Position numbers and translations under genes: made by a program. A DNA stretch of 64,000 nt from positions 682,001 to 746,000 of the forward strand of contig CP074402.1 of NCBI GenBank assembly GCA_018388625.1, read 5' to 3'. The DNA comes from Nocardiopsis eucommiae (GTDB lineage Bacteria > Actinomycetota > Actinomycetes > Streptosporangiales > Streptosporangiaceae). Each line of letters opens with the position of its first letter. The stretch's first letter is position 1. Below the pieces are notes generated by a model. That model was given only the letters and a program-made list of their open reading frames with translations. It ran no database searches and was not told the origin of the DNA. This document shows positions 8,673 through 18,499 of this stretch, piece by piece.

Positions 8673-10490
8673 ATGTCGTCGAATCGCCACATCCTGACCG
8701 CGGTCGCCTGGCCCTACACCAACGGCCCGCGCCACATCGGCCACGTCTCCGGCTTCGGAGTCCCCTCCGACGTCTTCTCGCGCTTCCAGCGAATGTCGGG
8801 GAACAGCGTGCTGATGGTCAGCGGCACCGACGAGCACGGCACCCCGATCCAGGTGCTGGCCGACCAGGAGGGCGTGAGCGCCCGGGAGCTGGCCGACCGC
8901 TACAACCGGATCATCGCGGAGGACCTGGTCGCGCTCGGTCTGTCCTACGACCTGTTCACCCGCACGACCACCGGTAACCACTACTCCGTCGTCCAGAAGC
9001 TGTTCACCACGCTCTACGAGAACGGCTACGTCTTCACGCGCACCACCAAGGGCGCGATCTCCCCGTCCACCGGCCGCACGCTGCCCGACCGCTACATCGA
9101 GGGCGTCTGCCCGATCTGCGGCTTCGACGGCGCGCGCGGCGACCAGTGCGACAACTGCGGGAACCAGCTCGACCCGATCGACCTCCTCTCGCCCCGCTCG
9201 CGGATCAACGGCGAGACGCCGGAGTTCGTGGACACCGAGCACTTCATGCTCGACCTGCCCGCCTTCGCGGACGTCCTCACCGAGTGGCTCAAGGGCAAGG
9301 AGGGCGAGTGGCGTCCCAACGTCCTCAAGTTCTCCCTGAACCTGGTGGAGGACCTCCAGCCGCGCGCGGTCACGCGTGACCTCACCTGGGGCGTGCCGAT
9401 CCCGCTGGACGGGTGGAGCGACAACGCGGCCAAGCGCGTCTACGTGTGGTTCGACGCGGTGATCGGCTACCTGTCCGCGTCCATCGAGTGGGCCCAGCGC
9501 GTCGGTGAGCCCGAGGCCTGGCGCCGCTGGTGGCAGGGGGAGGACAACGAGTCCTTCTACTTCATGGGCAAGGACAACATCGTCTTCCACTCGGTCATCT
9601 GGCCGTCCATCCTGCTCGGCGCGAGCGGCAGGGGCGACCAGGGCGGCGAGGTCGGCCCGTTCGGTGAGCTGAACGTGCCCACCGAGGTGGTCTCCAGCGA
9701 GTTCCTCACCATGGAGGGGCAGAAGTTCTCCTCCTCGCGCCGTGTCGTGATCTACGTGCGCGACTTCCTGGAGCGCTACTCCGCCGACGCGCTGCGGTAC
9801 TACATCATGGCCGCGGGCCCGGAGAACCAGGACACCGACTTCACGTGGGCCGAGTTCGTCCGCCGCAACAACGACGAGCTGGTGGCGGCCTGGGGCAACC
9901 TGGTCAACCGCTCCGTCTCCATGGCGGCGAAGAACCTCGGTGAGATCCCCGCCGCCGGCGAGCTCGACGACGAGGACCGCAGGGTCCTGGCCACCTCCCG
10001 GGAGGCGTTCGCCACCGTGGGCGCCCGTCTGGAGAGGTCGCAGTTCAAGGCCGGTCTCCAGGAGGCCATGCGTACGGTGGCCGAGGCCAACAAGTACATC
10101 TCCGACCAGGCTCCGTGGGCGCTCAAGAAGACCGACCCGGAGCGGATGGCGACCGTCCTGCACGTCGCCCTCCAGCTGGTCAGCGACGCCAACACCCTGC
10201 TCACGCCGTTCCTGCCGGAGTCGGCCAACAAGGTGTACGCGATGCTCGGCGGCACCGGCACCTGGACCGGGATGCCGCGCATCGAGTCCGGCCACGACAC
10301 CATCGGCGGCTCCGAGGAGAAGGTGGACTACCCGGTCATCACCGGGGACTACGCCGACAACGCGGCCCGCTGGGAGTCGGTGCCGATCGCTGTGGGCACC
10401 CCGCTGAGCCGCCCCACCCCGTTGTTCACCAAGCTCGACCCGTCCGTGGTGGACGAGGAGCTGGCCCGCCTGGCCGGTGACGCCGAGTAG
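8673..10490 (+). CDS. metG: Methionyl-tRNA synthetase
   Basis: This class I synthetase charges tRNA-Met and initiator tRNA. The 605-residue protein has the nucleotide-binding HIGH motif (21-24) and SGTDEHG. A CPxCG...CDNCG zinc knuckle is at about 150-170, and [11 protein letters not shown] follows. The KMSKS loop is present as KFSSS (351-355), followed by an all-helical anticodon-binding domain. There is no C-terminal tRNA-binding extension, as in other actinobacteria. A hairpin terminator follows. Confidence 0.96.
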   Translation: MSSNRHILTAVAWPYTNGPRHIGHVSGFGVPSDVFSRFQRMSGNSVLMVSGTDEHGTPIQVLADQEGVSARELADRYNRIIAEDLVALGLSYDLFTRTTTGNHYSVVQKLFTTLYENGYVFTRTTKGAISPSTGRTLPDRYIEGVCPICGFDGARGDQCDNCGNQLDPIDLLSPRSRINGETPEFVDTEHFMLDLPAFADVLTEWLKGKEGEWRPNVLKFSLNLVEDLQPRAVTRDLTWGVPIPLDGWSDNAAKRVYVWFDAVIGYLSASIEWAQRVGEPEAWRRWWQGEDNESFYFMGKDNIVFHSVIWPSILLGASGRGDQGGEVGPFGELNVPTEVVSSEFLTMEGQKFSSSRRVVIYVRDFLERYSADALRYYIMAAGPENQDTDFTWAEFVRRNNDELVAAWGNLVNRSVSMAAKNLGEIPAAGELDDEDRRVLATSREAFATVGARLERSQFKAGLQEAMRTVAEANKYISDQAPWALKKTDPERMATVLHVALQLVSDANTLLTPFLPESANKVYAMLGGTGTWTGMPRIESGHDTIGGSEEKVDYPVITGDYADNAARWESVPIAVGTPLSRPTPLFTKLDPSVVDEELARLAGDAE

Positions 10491-10507
10491 GTTCCGACCC
10501 GACGCCC

Positions 10508-10535
10508 GGGCACCGGTCCACGCGGACCGGTGCCC
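10508..10535. terminator. Terminator downstream of metG
   Basis: A perfect 12-bp stem (10508-10519 with 10524-10535) with a 4-base loop begins 18 bases after the metG stop. Confidence 0.75.
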
Positions 10536-10725
10536 GCCTTCGTGGGGCCGGGCCCCGGTCAGGCCCGCTCCGGGGCCCGTGCTGCCTCCTCCGGCGTGTA
10601 CCGGGAGCCGCGAGCGTTCGGCCGCGGGCCGGGGCGACGGCCGCCGGGTCGTGACCGGCCGATCCGACGGCCGGGGCCGCCTAGAATCTCCACGGCGCAC
10701 GCAGTACACGTGATGGGGGCATGAC

Positions 10726-11649
10726 ATGGGCAGACGCAAGGGCAGTGCGGTCAGGGAGCGCAACGCGCAGACCCCGCCACCGGCACCCGAGCCGCTGCGG
10801 GTCGCGGTGGCCGACAGCCACACCCACATGGACATGCAGACCCCCGAGGTCGAGGAGGTCATCGCGGCGGCGGAGGCCGTGGGAGTGACCCCGCTCGTGC
10901 AGGTGGGCGTCGACCTGTCCTCCTCGCGCTGGGCGGCGGAGACCGCCGCGAAGCACCCCGGCAGGGTGTGGGCCGCCGTGGCCCTGCACCCGAACGAGGC
11001 GCCCCGCGTGGTGCACGGCGACGGCGCCGAGGGCGTGGAGGCCGACGACACCGACTGGGCGGGGAAGGCTCGCCCCGCCGGGGGGATCGAGGCCCTGGAG
11101 GCCGAGCTGGCCGAGATCGACGCGCTGGCGGCGCTGCCGCAGGTGGTGGCGGTCGGAGAGACCGGGATGGACACCTTCCGCACCGGTCCCGAGGGTGCCC
11201 GCGCGCAGGAGCTGTCGTTCCGCCGCCACATCGCGATCGCCAAGAGGCACGGCAAGGCGCTCATGATCCACGACCGCGAGGCCCACGAGGACGTCCTCCG
11301 CGTCCTGGAGGAGGAGGGCGCACCGGAGCGGGTGGTCTTCCACTGCTTCTCCGGCGACGCCGACATGGCCCGGGTGTGCGCCGAGCGGGGCTACTTCATG
11401 AGCTTCGCCGGGAACGTCACCTTCGCCAGCGCCGAGCCCCTGCGTGAGGCGGCGAAGGTCGCCCCACCCGAACTGGTGCTGGTGGAGACCGACGCCCCCT
11501 TCCTCACCCCCAAGCCCTACCGGGGCCGCCCCAACGCCCCCTACCTCATCCCGCTCACACTGCGGGTGCTGGCCGAGACCAAGGGCCTCGGCGAGGACGA
11601 GCTGGCCGGGATCGTCGCCGACAACGCCCGCCGGGCCTTCGGGTTCTGA
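10726..11649 (+). CDS. tatD: TatD-family metal-dependent hydrolase
   Basis: This is a TIM-barrel metallohydrolase; family members are 3'-5' exonucleases or DNA-repair nucleases. The 307-residue protein carries the metal-binding HTHMD (32-36) and VGETGMD (about 144-150). It also has the His of MIHDREAH (about 183), HCFSGD (about 206) and ETDAPFLTPKPYRGR (about 256-270). The first ~25 residues are an unconserved charged extension. Its place after metG is standard in actinobacteria. Confidence 0.9.
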   Translation: MGRRKGSAVRERNAQTPPPAPEPLRVAVADSHTHMDMQTPEVEEVIAAAEAVGVTPLVQVGVDLSSSRWAAETAAKHPGRVWAAVALHPNEAPRVVHGDGAEGVEADDTDWAGKARPAGGIEALEAELAEIDALAALPQVVAVGETGMDTFRTGPEGARAQELSFRRHIAIAKRHGKALMIHDREAHEDVLRVLEEEGAPERVVFHCFSGDADMARVCAERGYFMSFAGNVTFASAEPLREAAKVAPPELVLVETDAPFLTPKPYRGRPNAPYLIPLTLRVLAETKGLGEDELAGIVADNARRAFGF

Positions 11650-11671
11650 CCGGCCAGGACCGGTCAGAACC
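11642..11671. terminator. Bidirectional terminator between tatD and rsgA
   Basis: A perfect 12-bp stem (11642-11653 with 11660-11671) with a 6-base loop includes the tatD stop codon and separates two convergent genes. Confidence 0.75.
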
Positions 11672-11706
11672 CGCGCCGTGCGGAGCTGGGACGGGACTGA
11701 CCGGGA

Positions 11707-12825
11707 TCAGTGGCCGCGCTTGAGTCGGCCCGCCTCCCGGCCCTCGCGGGTGTTGCGCTTCCACTCCTTGCGCCGCTCCGCGCGCACGCGGGCGTCGCTC
11801 CGGGACCGGTTCCACTCGGCCTCGCGGCGCAGTCGGAACCAGCGTTCGAGGCGCCCGGAGTCCAGCTCCCCCTCGTCCACGGCGGCCCTGACCGCGCACC
11901 CGGGCTCCGTGCCGTGGGAGCAGTCGCGGAACCGGCACCGATCGGCCAGCTCGTTGACGTCGGAGAAGGTGCGGTCCACACCGGTCCCGTCCCCGGGCAC
12001 GTCGATGCGGCGCACCCCCGGGATGTCCAGGAACAGCGCGCCCCCGGGCATGGGGATCAGCTGGCGGTGGGTGGTGGTGTGACGGCCGCGCCGGTCGTCA
12101 CGGATCTCGCCGGTCTCCATGGCCGTCCGGCCCGCGAGTGCGTTGAGCAGGCTTGACTTCCCGGCGCCCGAGGTACCGAGCAGGACCCAGGTGGCCCCGG
12201 GACGCAGCTGGGCGGCCAGCGCCTCCAGCCCCAGGCCCGTGTGGGCACTGACGGCGTGCACCTCGGCCCCGGTGGTGACCGACGCGACCAGTTCGACCAC
12301 CTCGGGGAGACGGTCACCGGCGAGTTCGGCCTTGGTGACGGCCACGACCGGGGCGGCGCCGCTGGTCCAGGCGAGGCTGAGGAACCGCTCCAGACGCCCG
12401 ACGTTGGGACCCTGGTCGGCGGCCTCGCAGATCAGGACGGCGTCGACGTTGGCGGCCAGGGCCTGGTCGTGGGAGTCCTTGGCCACGCCCTGGCGGACGA
12501 GGGTTCCGGACCGCTCCAGGACCGCCTCCACCAGCCAGGTGTCGCCGGACCGGCGGACGGCCACCCAGTCCCCGCTGGTCGGGGCGGTGAAGGGGTCGGC
12601 CTCCGCCGCCCTGCGCACCGTGGGTGACAGGGTGGCGGTCTCGTGGTTCGGCATGCGGACGCCCACCGCGCCGCGACGTGCCTCGGAGACCCGTGCGGGA
12701 AGCAGGACGTCCGGTCCGCCGAGGGCGACGGCGTCGAAGGCCGCCTCGACGCGGGCGTTCCAGCCCAGACCCGCGAGCGGGTGGGCGGGGAGTTCTTCGG
12801 ATGTGTTCGTGCTGGGGTGACTCAC
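11707..12825 (-). CDS. rsgA: Ribosome small-subunit-dependent GTPase RsgA
   Basis: This circularly permuted GTPase checks late 30S ribosome assembly. The 372-residue protein has an OB-like N-terminal domain and the permuted order of GTPase motifs. G4 VTKAEL comes first, then G1 GTSGAGKSSLLNAL and G3 DIPGVR. A C-terminal zinc-finger region with CRFRDCSHGTEPGC follows, and then a basic helix. GTG at 12825 (MSHPSTNTSEEL) is preferred over longer in-frame options because it is preceded by an AGAGAG purine run and upstream codons look non-coding. Confidence 0.9.
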   Translation of the reverse strand: MSHPSTNTSEELPAHPLAGLGWNARVEAAFDAVALGGPDVLLPARVSEARRGAVGVRMPNHETATLSPTVRRAAEADPFTAPTSGDWVAVRRSGDTWLVEAVLERSGTLVRQGVAKDSHDQALAANVDAVLICEAADQGPNVGRLERFLSLAWTSGAAPVVAVTKAELAGDRLPEVVELVASVTTGAEVHAVSAHTGLGLEALAAQLRPGATWVLLGTSGAGKSSLLNALAGRTAMETGEIRDDRRGRHTTTHRQLIPMPGGALFLDIPGVRRIDVPGDGTGVDRTFSDVNELADRCRFRDCSHGTEPGCAVRAAVDEGELDSGRLERWFRLRREAEWNRSRSDARVRAERRKEWKRNTREGREAGRLKRGH

Positions 12826-12975
12826 AGTGCTCTCTCTGAGGAGCGCGAGCCGCCGCTGGACGCGACCTAGGGCTCGCTGACGATGGAAGTTCGGAAACCG
12901 GGGCCAGGCATGAGGCGGGCCATGGCGTGCTCCTCTCGTCAGCGGCCGGCGCGGACCGCACGGCACGCACCGACT

Positions 12976-13842
12976 CTAGGACGGGGCCTCGGTGCGGTGC
13001 CAGTGGTTTTCTCGTGGCCGCCGCTCAGCGGCGACGGGTCCACACGTCGTCCCCGGGCCTGGGCACCACCGGGACGCCGTGGCGGGGGTGTAGGTCTCCC
13101 CGGCCTCCCGCTCCTCCGTCGCCCGACGGGGGGAACGGTTCCCGCGCTCGTACTCGTCGTCACCGAGCAGGAGGAAGAGGCTGCAGATCAGCAGGAGGAC
13201 GAACAGGCCGGTGATCACCGGCAGCAGCAGGTCCCACGCCTTGGCGCCGTCGGGCGCGGCCACGGGGGTGAAGTCGGCGGGGACGACGTGCGTCCCGGCC
13301 ATGCTCGTGTAGTGCGTCGCGGTGACCGCGCCCGCCAGGACCAGGGAGGCGAGCACGGTCGCGGTCGGACCGGACAGCTGGACGGCGCACCACAGGGCGA
13401 CGGTGGCGGCGACCACGGCGATGACGGCGGACAGCGCCACGGTGAACGGGTCGTGGTGCAGGGTGCCGTGCAGGTTCATGGCGGCCACGCCGACGTGGTG
13501 CATGGCGACGATGCCGACACCGAGCAGGAGGCCGCTGGCCAGGACACGGACGGCGGTGGCGGTGCGGAGCACCAGTTGGAGGGCGAGGGCCGCGACCACG
13601 ATGGGGATCACACCGCTGACGGCGGTCAGGAGGCCGTCGTAGCGCAGCGGCGTTCCGGGGATGGTGAAGCCGAGCATCGCGACGAAGTGCATCGCCCACA
13701 CGGCCATCCCGCCGAGGGCGAGTGCGGCCAGGGCCTGCCACTGCCATCGGAAGAAGCCGGTCGTTCGGCGGGCCCTGGCGGCGAAGGAGAGGCCCAGGAA
13801 GGCACCGACCGCCGAGATGGCGTAGGCGATCGAGGGAGTCAT
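12976..13842 (-). CDS. MHYT-domain membrane protein
   Basis: MHYT domains are predicted six- or seven-helix membrane sensors proposed to bind copper and sense gases such as O2, CO or NO. The 288-residue protein has three conserved M-H-x-x/T-H-Y-T motifs near the outer face: WAMHFVAM (about 50), GIVAMHHVGVAAM (about 113) and THYTSM (about 182). A seventh helix and a charged tail follow. No GGDEF, EAL or kinase output domain is attached. The last ~35 residues are compositionally odd and could reflect an indel near 13070, after which the protein would end VWTRRR. Confidence 0.82.
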   Translation of the reverse strand: MTPSIAYAISAVGAFLGLSFAARARRTTGFFRWQWQALAALALGGMAVWAMHFVAMLGFTIPGTPLRYDGLLTAVSGVIPIVVAALALQLVLRTATAVRVLASGLLLGVGIVAMHHVGVAAMNLHGTLHHDPFTVALSAVIAVVAATVALWCAVQLSGPTATVLASLVLAGAVTATHYTSMAGTHVVPADFTPVAAPDGAKAWDLLLPVITGLFVLLLICSLFLLLGDDEYERGNRSPRRATEEREAGETYTPATASRWCPGPGTTCGPVAAERRPRENHWHRTEAPS

Positions 13843-14008
13843 CCAGCCTTGGGGAGGAGTTCGGACACGGTCCCTGTTCTCTGCTTTCCATGATGTGGGT
13901 CACTTTCGTGACCTCTGTTCATGGAGCGTAGGGACCTTCGTCACCCATGGCCAGGGTTGCGCCGCCGATCCGCTGGCCTGATGTGGCCAGTGGGGCGGCT
14001 GGGGCGAG

Positions 14009-14647
14009 TCAGTCCCGGTGGGACCGCAACCCCTCGAAGGCGATGTGGCACAGGGAGTCAGCGATCTCCTCGCAGGACATCCCGCGGTCCGGCTTGTACC
14101 ACTCGACCACCGAGTTGACCATGCCGAAGAGGAGGCGGGAGGCGACCGCCGGGTCGACGTCGCTGCGGATGTCACCGTCGACCACGCCCTCGCGGACCAG
14201 GTCCGCGATGAGGTGGTCGAACCTGCGGCGCCGTTCCAGGGCGTGCTTCTCCACCTCGGTGTTGCCGCGCACCCGCAGCAGCAGGGTGACGTGGGGCAGC
14301 TCCTCGACGAGCACCCGGACGCTGCCGCGCATCACGTGTTCGAGTCGCGCGATGGCCGGTCCGGTGGTCGCGCCCTCCTCGCGGGTGACCTCGAACAGCG
14401 CGTCCATGGCCAGGTCCAGGGACTGGCGCAGGAGTTCGGTCTTCCCGGTGACGTGATGGTAGATCGCGGACTTGGTCACGCCGAGGGCGCGGGCCAGGTC
14501 CTCCATGCTCGTTCCGTCGTAGCCGCGTTCGTTGAACACGCGAGCGGCCACCCGGAGCACGGAGTCGGCGTCGTGCCCCGGACGTCCGGAGCGGCGCCTG
14601 CCGGTCGGTCTCGGGGTGGCTGGTTCGGGTGCGGAAGATCGGGACAC
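14009..14647 (-). CDS. TetR-family transcriptional regulator
   Basis: The 212-residue protein has an N-terminal helix-turn-helix at about residues 25-70 ([30 protein letters not shown]), followed by a helical ligand-binding domain. The frame remains open upstream to 14923, but GTG at 14647 ([13 protein letters not shown]) gives a normal tail before the HTH. It is divergent from the Tat-type carbonic anhydrase, with 276 bp between start codons that may hold shared control elements. The domain resembles regulators of acyl-CoA or lipid metabolism, which is a weak inference. Confidence 0.85.
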   Translation of the reverse strand: MSRSSAPEPATPRPTGRRRSGRPGHDADSVLRVAARVFNERGYDGTSMEDLARALGVTKSAIYHHVTGKTELLRQSLDLAMDALFEVTREEGATTGPAIARLEHVMRGSVRVLVEELPHVTLLLRVRGNTEVEKHALERRRRFDHLIADLVREGVVDGDIRSDVDPAVASRLLFGMVNSVVEWYKPDRGMSCEEIADSLCHIAFEGLRSHRD

Positions 14648-14923
14648 GGTTGTCGAATCTACCTCGTGACGGGGGCGGACGTGCGCGGGGCCGCCCGGGC
14701 GGCCGCGTCGGAGCGCGTGGACAGCACGATCGTTCGGTCGGTCACCCCGGACCCCGCCCTGCGGGTCCGCCCCGAGGCCCGGCTGATTCCCGGATGGCTG
14801 AATGTGGCCAGAACCCGTTAGGAAGCCGTCAATCCCCTTGTGAGGCTCCGTGCACCGGGAGTAGCTTTTACCCGCTTTGCTGGCAAAAGTCACTTTCTTC
14901 GTGAAACGGAAAAAGAGCCCCAC

Positions 14924-15627
14924 ATGGCCATAACCCGTCGCGGCGCCTTCAAGGCGTCGTTGCTCGGTGGTGTCGGTGCCGCCGTCGCCACCACGATCCC
15001 CGCCTCCCTCGCCTGGGCGGACGCACCCCCGTTCCCCCCGTCGCCCGGGACTCCCGGGAGGCCCTGCGCCTCCTCAAGGAGGGCAACCGTCGCTGGTCCC
15101 GGTACCTGTCCAGACACCCCAACGAGGGCAGAGCGCGCCGTGAGCAGATGGTCGAGGGCCAGGCCCCCTTCGCGACCATCCTGGGCTGCTCGGACTCCCG
15201 CGTCCCCCCGGAGCTCGTCTTCGACCAGGGGCTGGGCGACCTCTTCACCATCCGCTCGGCGGGCCAGGTCCTCGACGGGTCCGTGCTCGGCAGCCTCACC
15301 TACGCCGTGGAGCACCTGCACACGCCGCTCATCGTCGTGATGGGCCACCAGACCTGCGGCGCCGTCGACGCCGCGGTGGAGGCCCACCGCACCGGCCAGC
15401 TCCCGCACGGCCACATCGGCGGACTGGTCGGGGAGATCCTGGGTGTCGTCGAGTCCACCCCCGACGACGGAACGGACTTCCTGGACGACTGCGTCCGGGC
15501 CAACGCCGAGCACATCGCGCAGCGCCTGCGCGACGACAGCGAACTGGGCGGGTTCGTCAGTGAGGGCAAGCTGGAGATCGTCTCCGCCCGCTACGGCCTG
15601 GAGGACTCCAAGGTCTCCTGGCTCTGA
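14924..15627 (+). CDS. Beta-class carbonic anhydrase with Tat leader (one frameshift)
   Basis: The enzyme interconverts CO2 and bicarbonate. The 234-residue repaired protein starts [16 protein letters not shown]: a twin-arginine plus hydrophobic leader ending ASLAWADA, which predicts Tat export. The mature part has the zinc-binding Cys in [14 protein letters not shown], with the Asp-Arg dyad, and the His/Cys ligands in MGHQTCGA. These are full active-site signatures. Frames meet at a C run near 15035; adding one C joins FPP to [16 protein letters not shown]. Most beta-class enzymes are cytosolic, so an exported one is unusual but known in actinomycetes. Confidence 0.85.
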
Positions 15628-15700
15628 TCCCACTGGCCAGCCCGCCGAGTATGGGGGAGAATGCCGGTGACCTTCCCCCAGCAGTGCAGGGAGACCCGGT

Positions 15701-15946
15701 ATGTTCCGGATCGCGATCAGTCGGCTCACCGACGAGGGTCGACGCATCACCCCCGAACACCGGGGAACCGCCCTGTCCGTGGACGAGGCGGTCCACGCCC
15801 TCCGGGAGCACCTCCCCTCGGTGGACACCAGTGCCTTCGGAAGTGACGCGGTGCAGCGTTCGGTCAATCGGATCAACGACTTCCGCCACGACGTGGTCAC
15901 CGCCGACGGCGGACACTACAGAGTGGTCATCGCGCCGATGATGTGA
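15701..15946 (+). CDS. Small hypothetical protein
   Basis: The 81-residue soluble protein (MFRIAISRLTDEG...) is preceded by AGGGAG at a good distance from ATG 15701. It has a mixed alpha/beta pattern, no cysteines and no recognised domain. It follows the carbonic anhydrase by 73 bp on the same strand and may be read from the same transcript. A strong hairpin follows its stop. Confidence 0.6.
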   Translation: MFRIAISRLTDEGRRITPEHRGTALSVDEAVHALREHLPSVDTSAFGSDAVQRSVNRINDFRHDVVTADGGHYRVVIAPMM

Positions 15947-15979
15947 GTCCGGTGCCACGGGAACGCCGTGGCACCGGAC
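15947..15979. terminator. Bidirectional terminator at the end of the ebo-like operon
   Basis: A perfect 14-bp stem (15947-15960 with 15966-15979) with a 5-base loop lies between two convergent genes. Confidence 0.8.
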
Positions 15980-15992
15980 ACCCTCCCGGGGG

Positions 15993-16996
15993 TCAGTCCG
16001 ACCCGAAGGCGGAGTCGAAGGAGGCCTCGGGCGCGTCGAACGCGTTGGCCCGCACGAACCGCACCGCCTCGGCGGCCCCGGCCAGACGGTCCATCCCCGC
16101 GTCCTCCCACTCCACGGAGATCGGCCCCGCGTACCCGATCGAGTTCAGCACGCGGAAGCACGCCTCCCACGGCACGTCACCGCGACCGGTGGACACGAAG
16201 TCCCACCCCCGGCGCGGGTCGCCCCACGGCAGGTGGGAGCCCAGACGCCCGTTGCGGCCGTTGCCCACGCGCTTGCGGGCGTCCTTGCAGTCCACGTGGT
16301 AGATGCGCTCGCGGAAGTCCCACAGGAAACCGACCGGGTCGATGTCCTGCCACACCATGTGGCTGGGGTCCCAGTTCAACCCGAAGGCCTCCCGGTGCCC
16401 CACGGCCTCCAGCGCCGCCTGGGTGGACCAGTAGTCGTAGGCGATCTCCGACGGGTGCACCTCGTGCGCGAACCGCACGCCCACATCGTCGAACACGTCC
16501 AGGATCGGATTCCAGCGGTCCGCGAAGTCCCGGTAGCCCGCCTCGATCACGTCCGCGCCGACCGGCGGGAACATCGCCACGTACTTCCAGATCGCCGAAC
16601 CCGTGAAGCCCACCACCGTGGACACGCCCAGCCTCGCGGCGGCCCGGGCGGTCAGCTTCATCTCCTCGGCCGCGCGCTGGCGCACCCCTCGGGTTCGCCG
16701 TCGCCCCAGACCCGGGAGGGCAGGACGTCCCGGTGCCGGTGGTCGATCGGGTCGTCGCACACGGCCTGGCCGAGGAGGTGGTTCGAGATAGCCCACACGC
16801 CGAGGCCGTGCCGTTCGAGGATCTCCCGCCGCTCCCGGACGTAGGCGTCGTCCACGGCGGCGCGGGTCACGTCCAGGTGGTCGCCCCAGCAGGCGATCTC
16901 CAGGCCGTCGTAGCCCCAGGAGGACGCGAGCGCGCACACCTCCTCGAAGGGCAGGTCGGCCCACTGGCCGGTGAAGAGAGTGACCGGTCGGGTCAT
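15993..16996 (-). CDS. Sugar phosphate isomerase/epimerase family TIM barrel (one frameshift)
   Basis: This is a xylose-isomerase-like TIM barrel, the group containing IolE/IolH-type inosose enzymes and sugar epimerases. The repaired protein has 334 residues. Barrel motifs include [15 protein letters not shown] near residue 30, [28 protein letters not shown] (metal and substrate ligands) and [12 protein letters not shown] near the C-terminus. One missing G near 16685 separates the N-terminal ~105 residues from the rest; the join reads [14 protein letters not shown]. It is the last gene of the operon starting at 24.2 kb, 66 bp after eboF. Substrate unknown; an inositol-derived compound is plausible given the first gene. 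Confidence 0.8.
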
Positions 16997-17062
16997 CGTG
17001 CTGCCTCCAGAGTGTCGGGGTGGGGCCCGGCAGGACGGCCGGGCCCCGGAGCGCCGGTCGGA

Positions 17063-18453
17063 TCAGCGCGGGGTCGGCCCCGCCGGTGCCGGCACACCGA
17101 CGAGGCCGAGCATGAGGTCGCGCACCTCGGTGGCGGCGACGCGGTCACGGGAGAGCGAGGGGTCGGTGCACAGCACGAGGGGACCGTCCAGCGGGTCGTC
17201 GTGGGGGCGCCCGTGCGTGCCCCGGACACAGCCCGGGTCCAGGGGGACGACGTTCATCGTGTAGCGCAGGCCCGCCTTCTTGCGGACCAGGTTGGCCGCC
17301 GCCCGGGCCCTGACCAGGGGGTCGGCGGGATCCAGGAAGAGCTCGGCCGGGTCGAACCCGGGCTTGCGGTGGATGTCCACGCCGCGCGCGAAGTCGGGGG
17401 CCGACCCGTCGCGGAGCCAGTAGTAGTAGGTGAACCAGGCCCCGGGCTCGGCGAAGAGGACCAGTTCCCCGGAGCGCTCGTGGTCGAGCCCGTACCCTGC
17501 CTGGGCCTCACGGTCCAGGACGAGGTCGACCCCGTCGAGTCCCCGCAGCAGTTCCGCCACCCTCGGAAGGTCGGCGGGGTCGCGGACGTACACGTGCGCG
17601 CACTGGTGGTCGGAGACCGCGAAGGCCCGCGAGGTCCACGGGTCCAGGTACTCCATGCCCTCCTGCGTGTACACCTCCAGCAGCCCCTCCCGCCGCAGGA
17701 GCCGGTTGACGTGCACGGGACGGTCGGCGGGCGTGATCCCGTACTCGCTGAGCACCAGGACGGCCGCCCCGGCCGCCTCGGCGTCGTCCAGCAGCGGGGC
17801 GACCGCGGCGTCGAGGTCGCGGACGGCCCGCCGGGCCTCCTCGGAGTCCGGCCCGAAGCGCTGGAGGTCGTAGTCCAGGTGGGGGACGTAGCAGAGGGTG
17901 AGGTCGGCACGGGGCAGGAGTCTGCGGGTGGCGGCCACGATCCACTCCGTGGAGCGGATCGACGCGGTCGGCCCCCAGTAGTTGAAGAGCGGGAAGGGGC
18001 CCAGCTCCGAGGTGAGCTCGTCGTGCAGCTCCACCGGCCGGGTGTAGCAGTCCGGGGACTTGCGGCCGTCCGCGTGGTAGACCGGCCGGGGCGTGACCGT
18101 CCAGTCGGTGGTGGCACCCATGGCGTACCACCAGCAGACGTTGGCGGTGCGGAAGTCCGGGCGGTGTCGGCGGGCGGTCTCCCAGACCTTCTCCCCCTGG
18201 ACCAGCCGGTTGTGCTGGCGCCACAGGTGGACCTCACCCAGGTCCCGGAAGTACCAGCCGTTGGCGACGGCGCCGTGCTCGGCGGGGGCGGACCCGGTCA
18301 GGAACGTGGACTGCACGGTGCAGGTGACGGCGGGCAGGACGGTGTCCAGCGGCGCCCGCCATCCTCGTTCGGCCAAGGCGCGCAGGCGCGGGGCGTGTTC
18401 GAGCAGGCGGGGGTGAGCCCGACCGCGTTGACGACGAGGAGGCGGCTGGTCAT
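17063..18453 (-). CDS. eboF: EboF-like nucleotide pyrophosphatase / alkaline phosphatase superfamily protein (one frameshift)
   Basis: A two-metal phosphodiesterase/phosphatase of the alkaline phosphatase superfamily; in ebo clusters it is the EboF-type component. The repaired length is 463 residues. Catalytic features include the nucleophile loop [15 protein letters not shown] (about 42-56), [17 protein letters not shown] in place of the usual SDHG, and [13 protein letters not shown] 18453 ([21 protein letters not shown]) is joined to the main frame by adding one C in a run near 18411. It lies 46 bp after eboE in the operon. Confidence 0.8.
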
Positions 18454-18499
18454 GGGAGCGTTCCCTTCCTAGGTGGTCCCTGGCGCGCGGTGGCGGCCG

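Noticed and set aside
8025..11366. A minus-strand open frame of over 1100 codons antisense to metG and tatD
   Set aside because: It is a GC-rich shadow of metG/tatD with no family resemblance. Only its last ~180 codons, outside those genes, look real and are called separately.
10726..11649. tatD at 10.7 kb as part of the ebo system
   Set aside because: It follows metG as in other actinobacteria and differs from the operon's own TatD-like EboB.
17063..18453. Calling the EboF-type protein a plain alkaline phosphatase
   Set aside because: The SEYG loop in place of SDHG and the operon context fit nucleotide pyrophosphatase-like EboF better.
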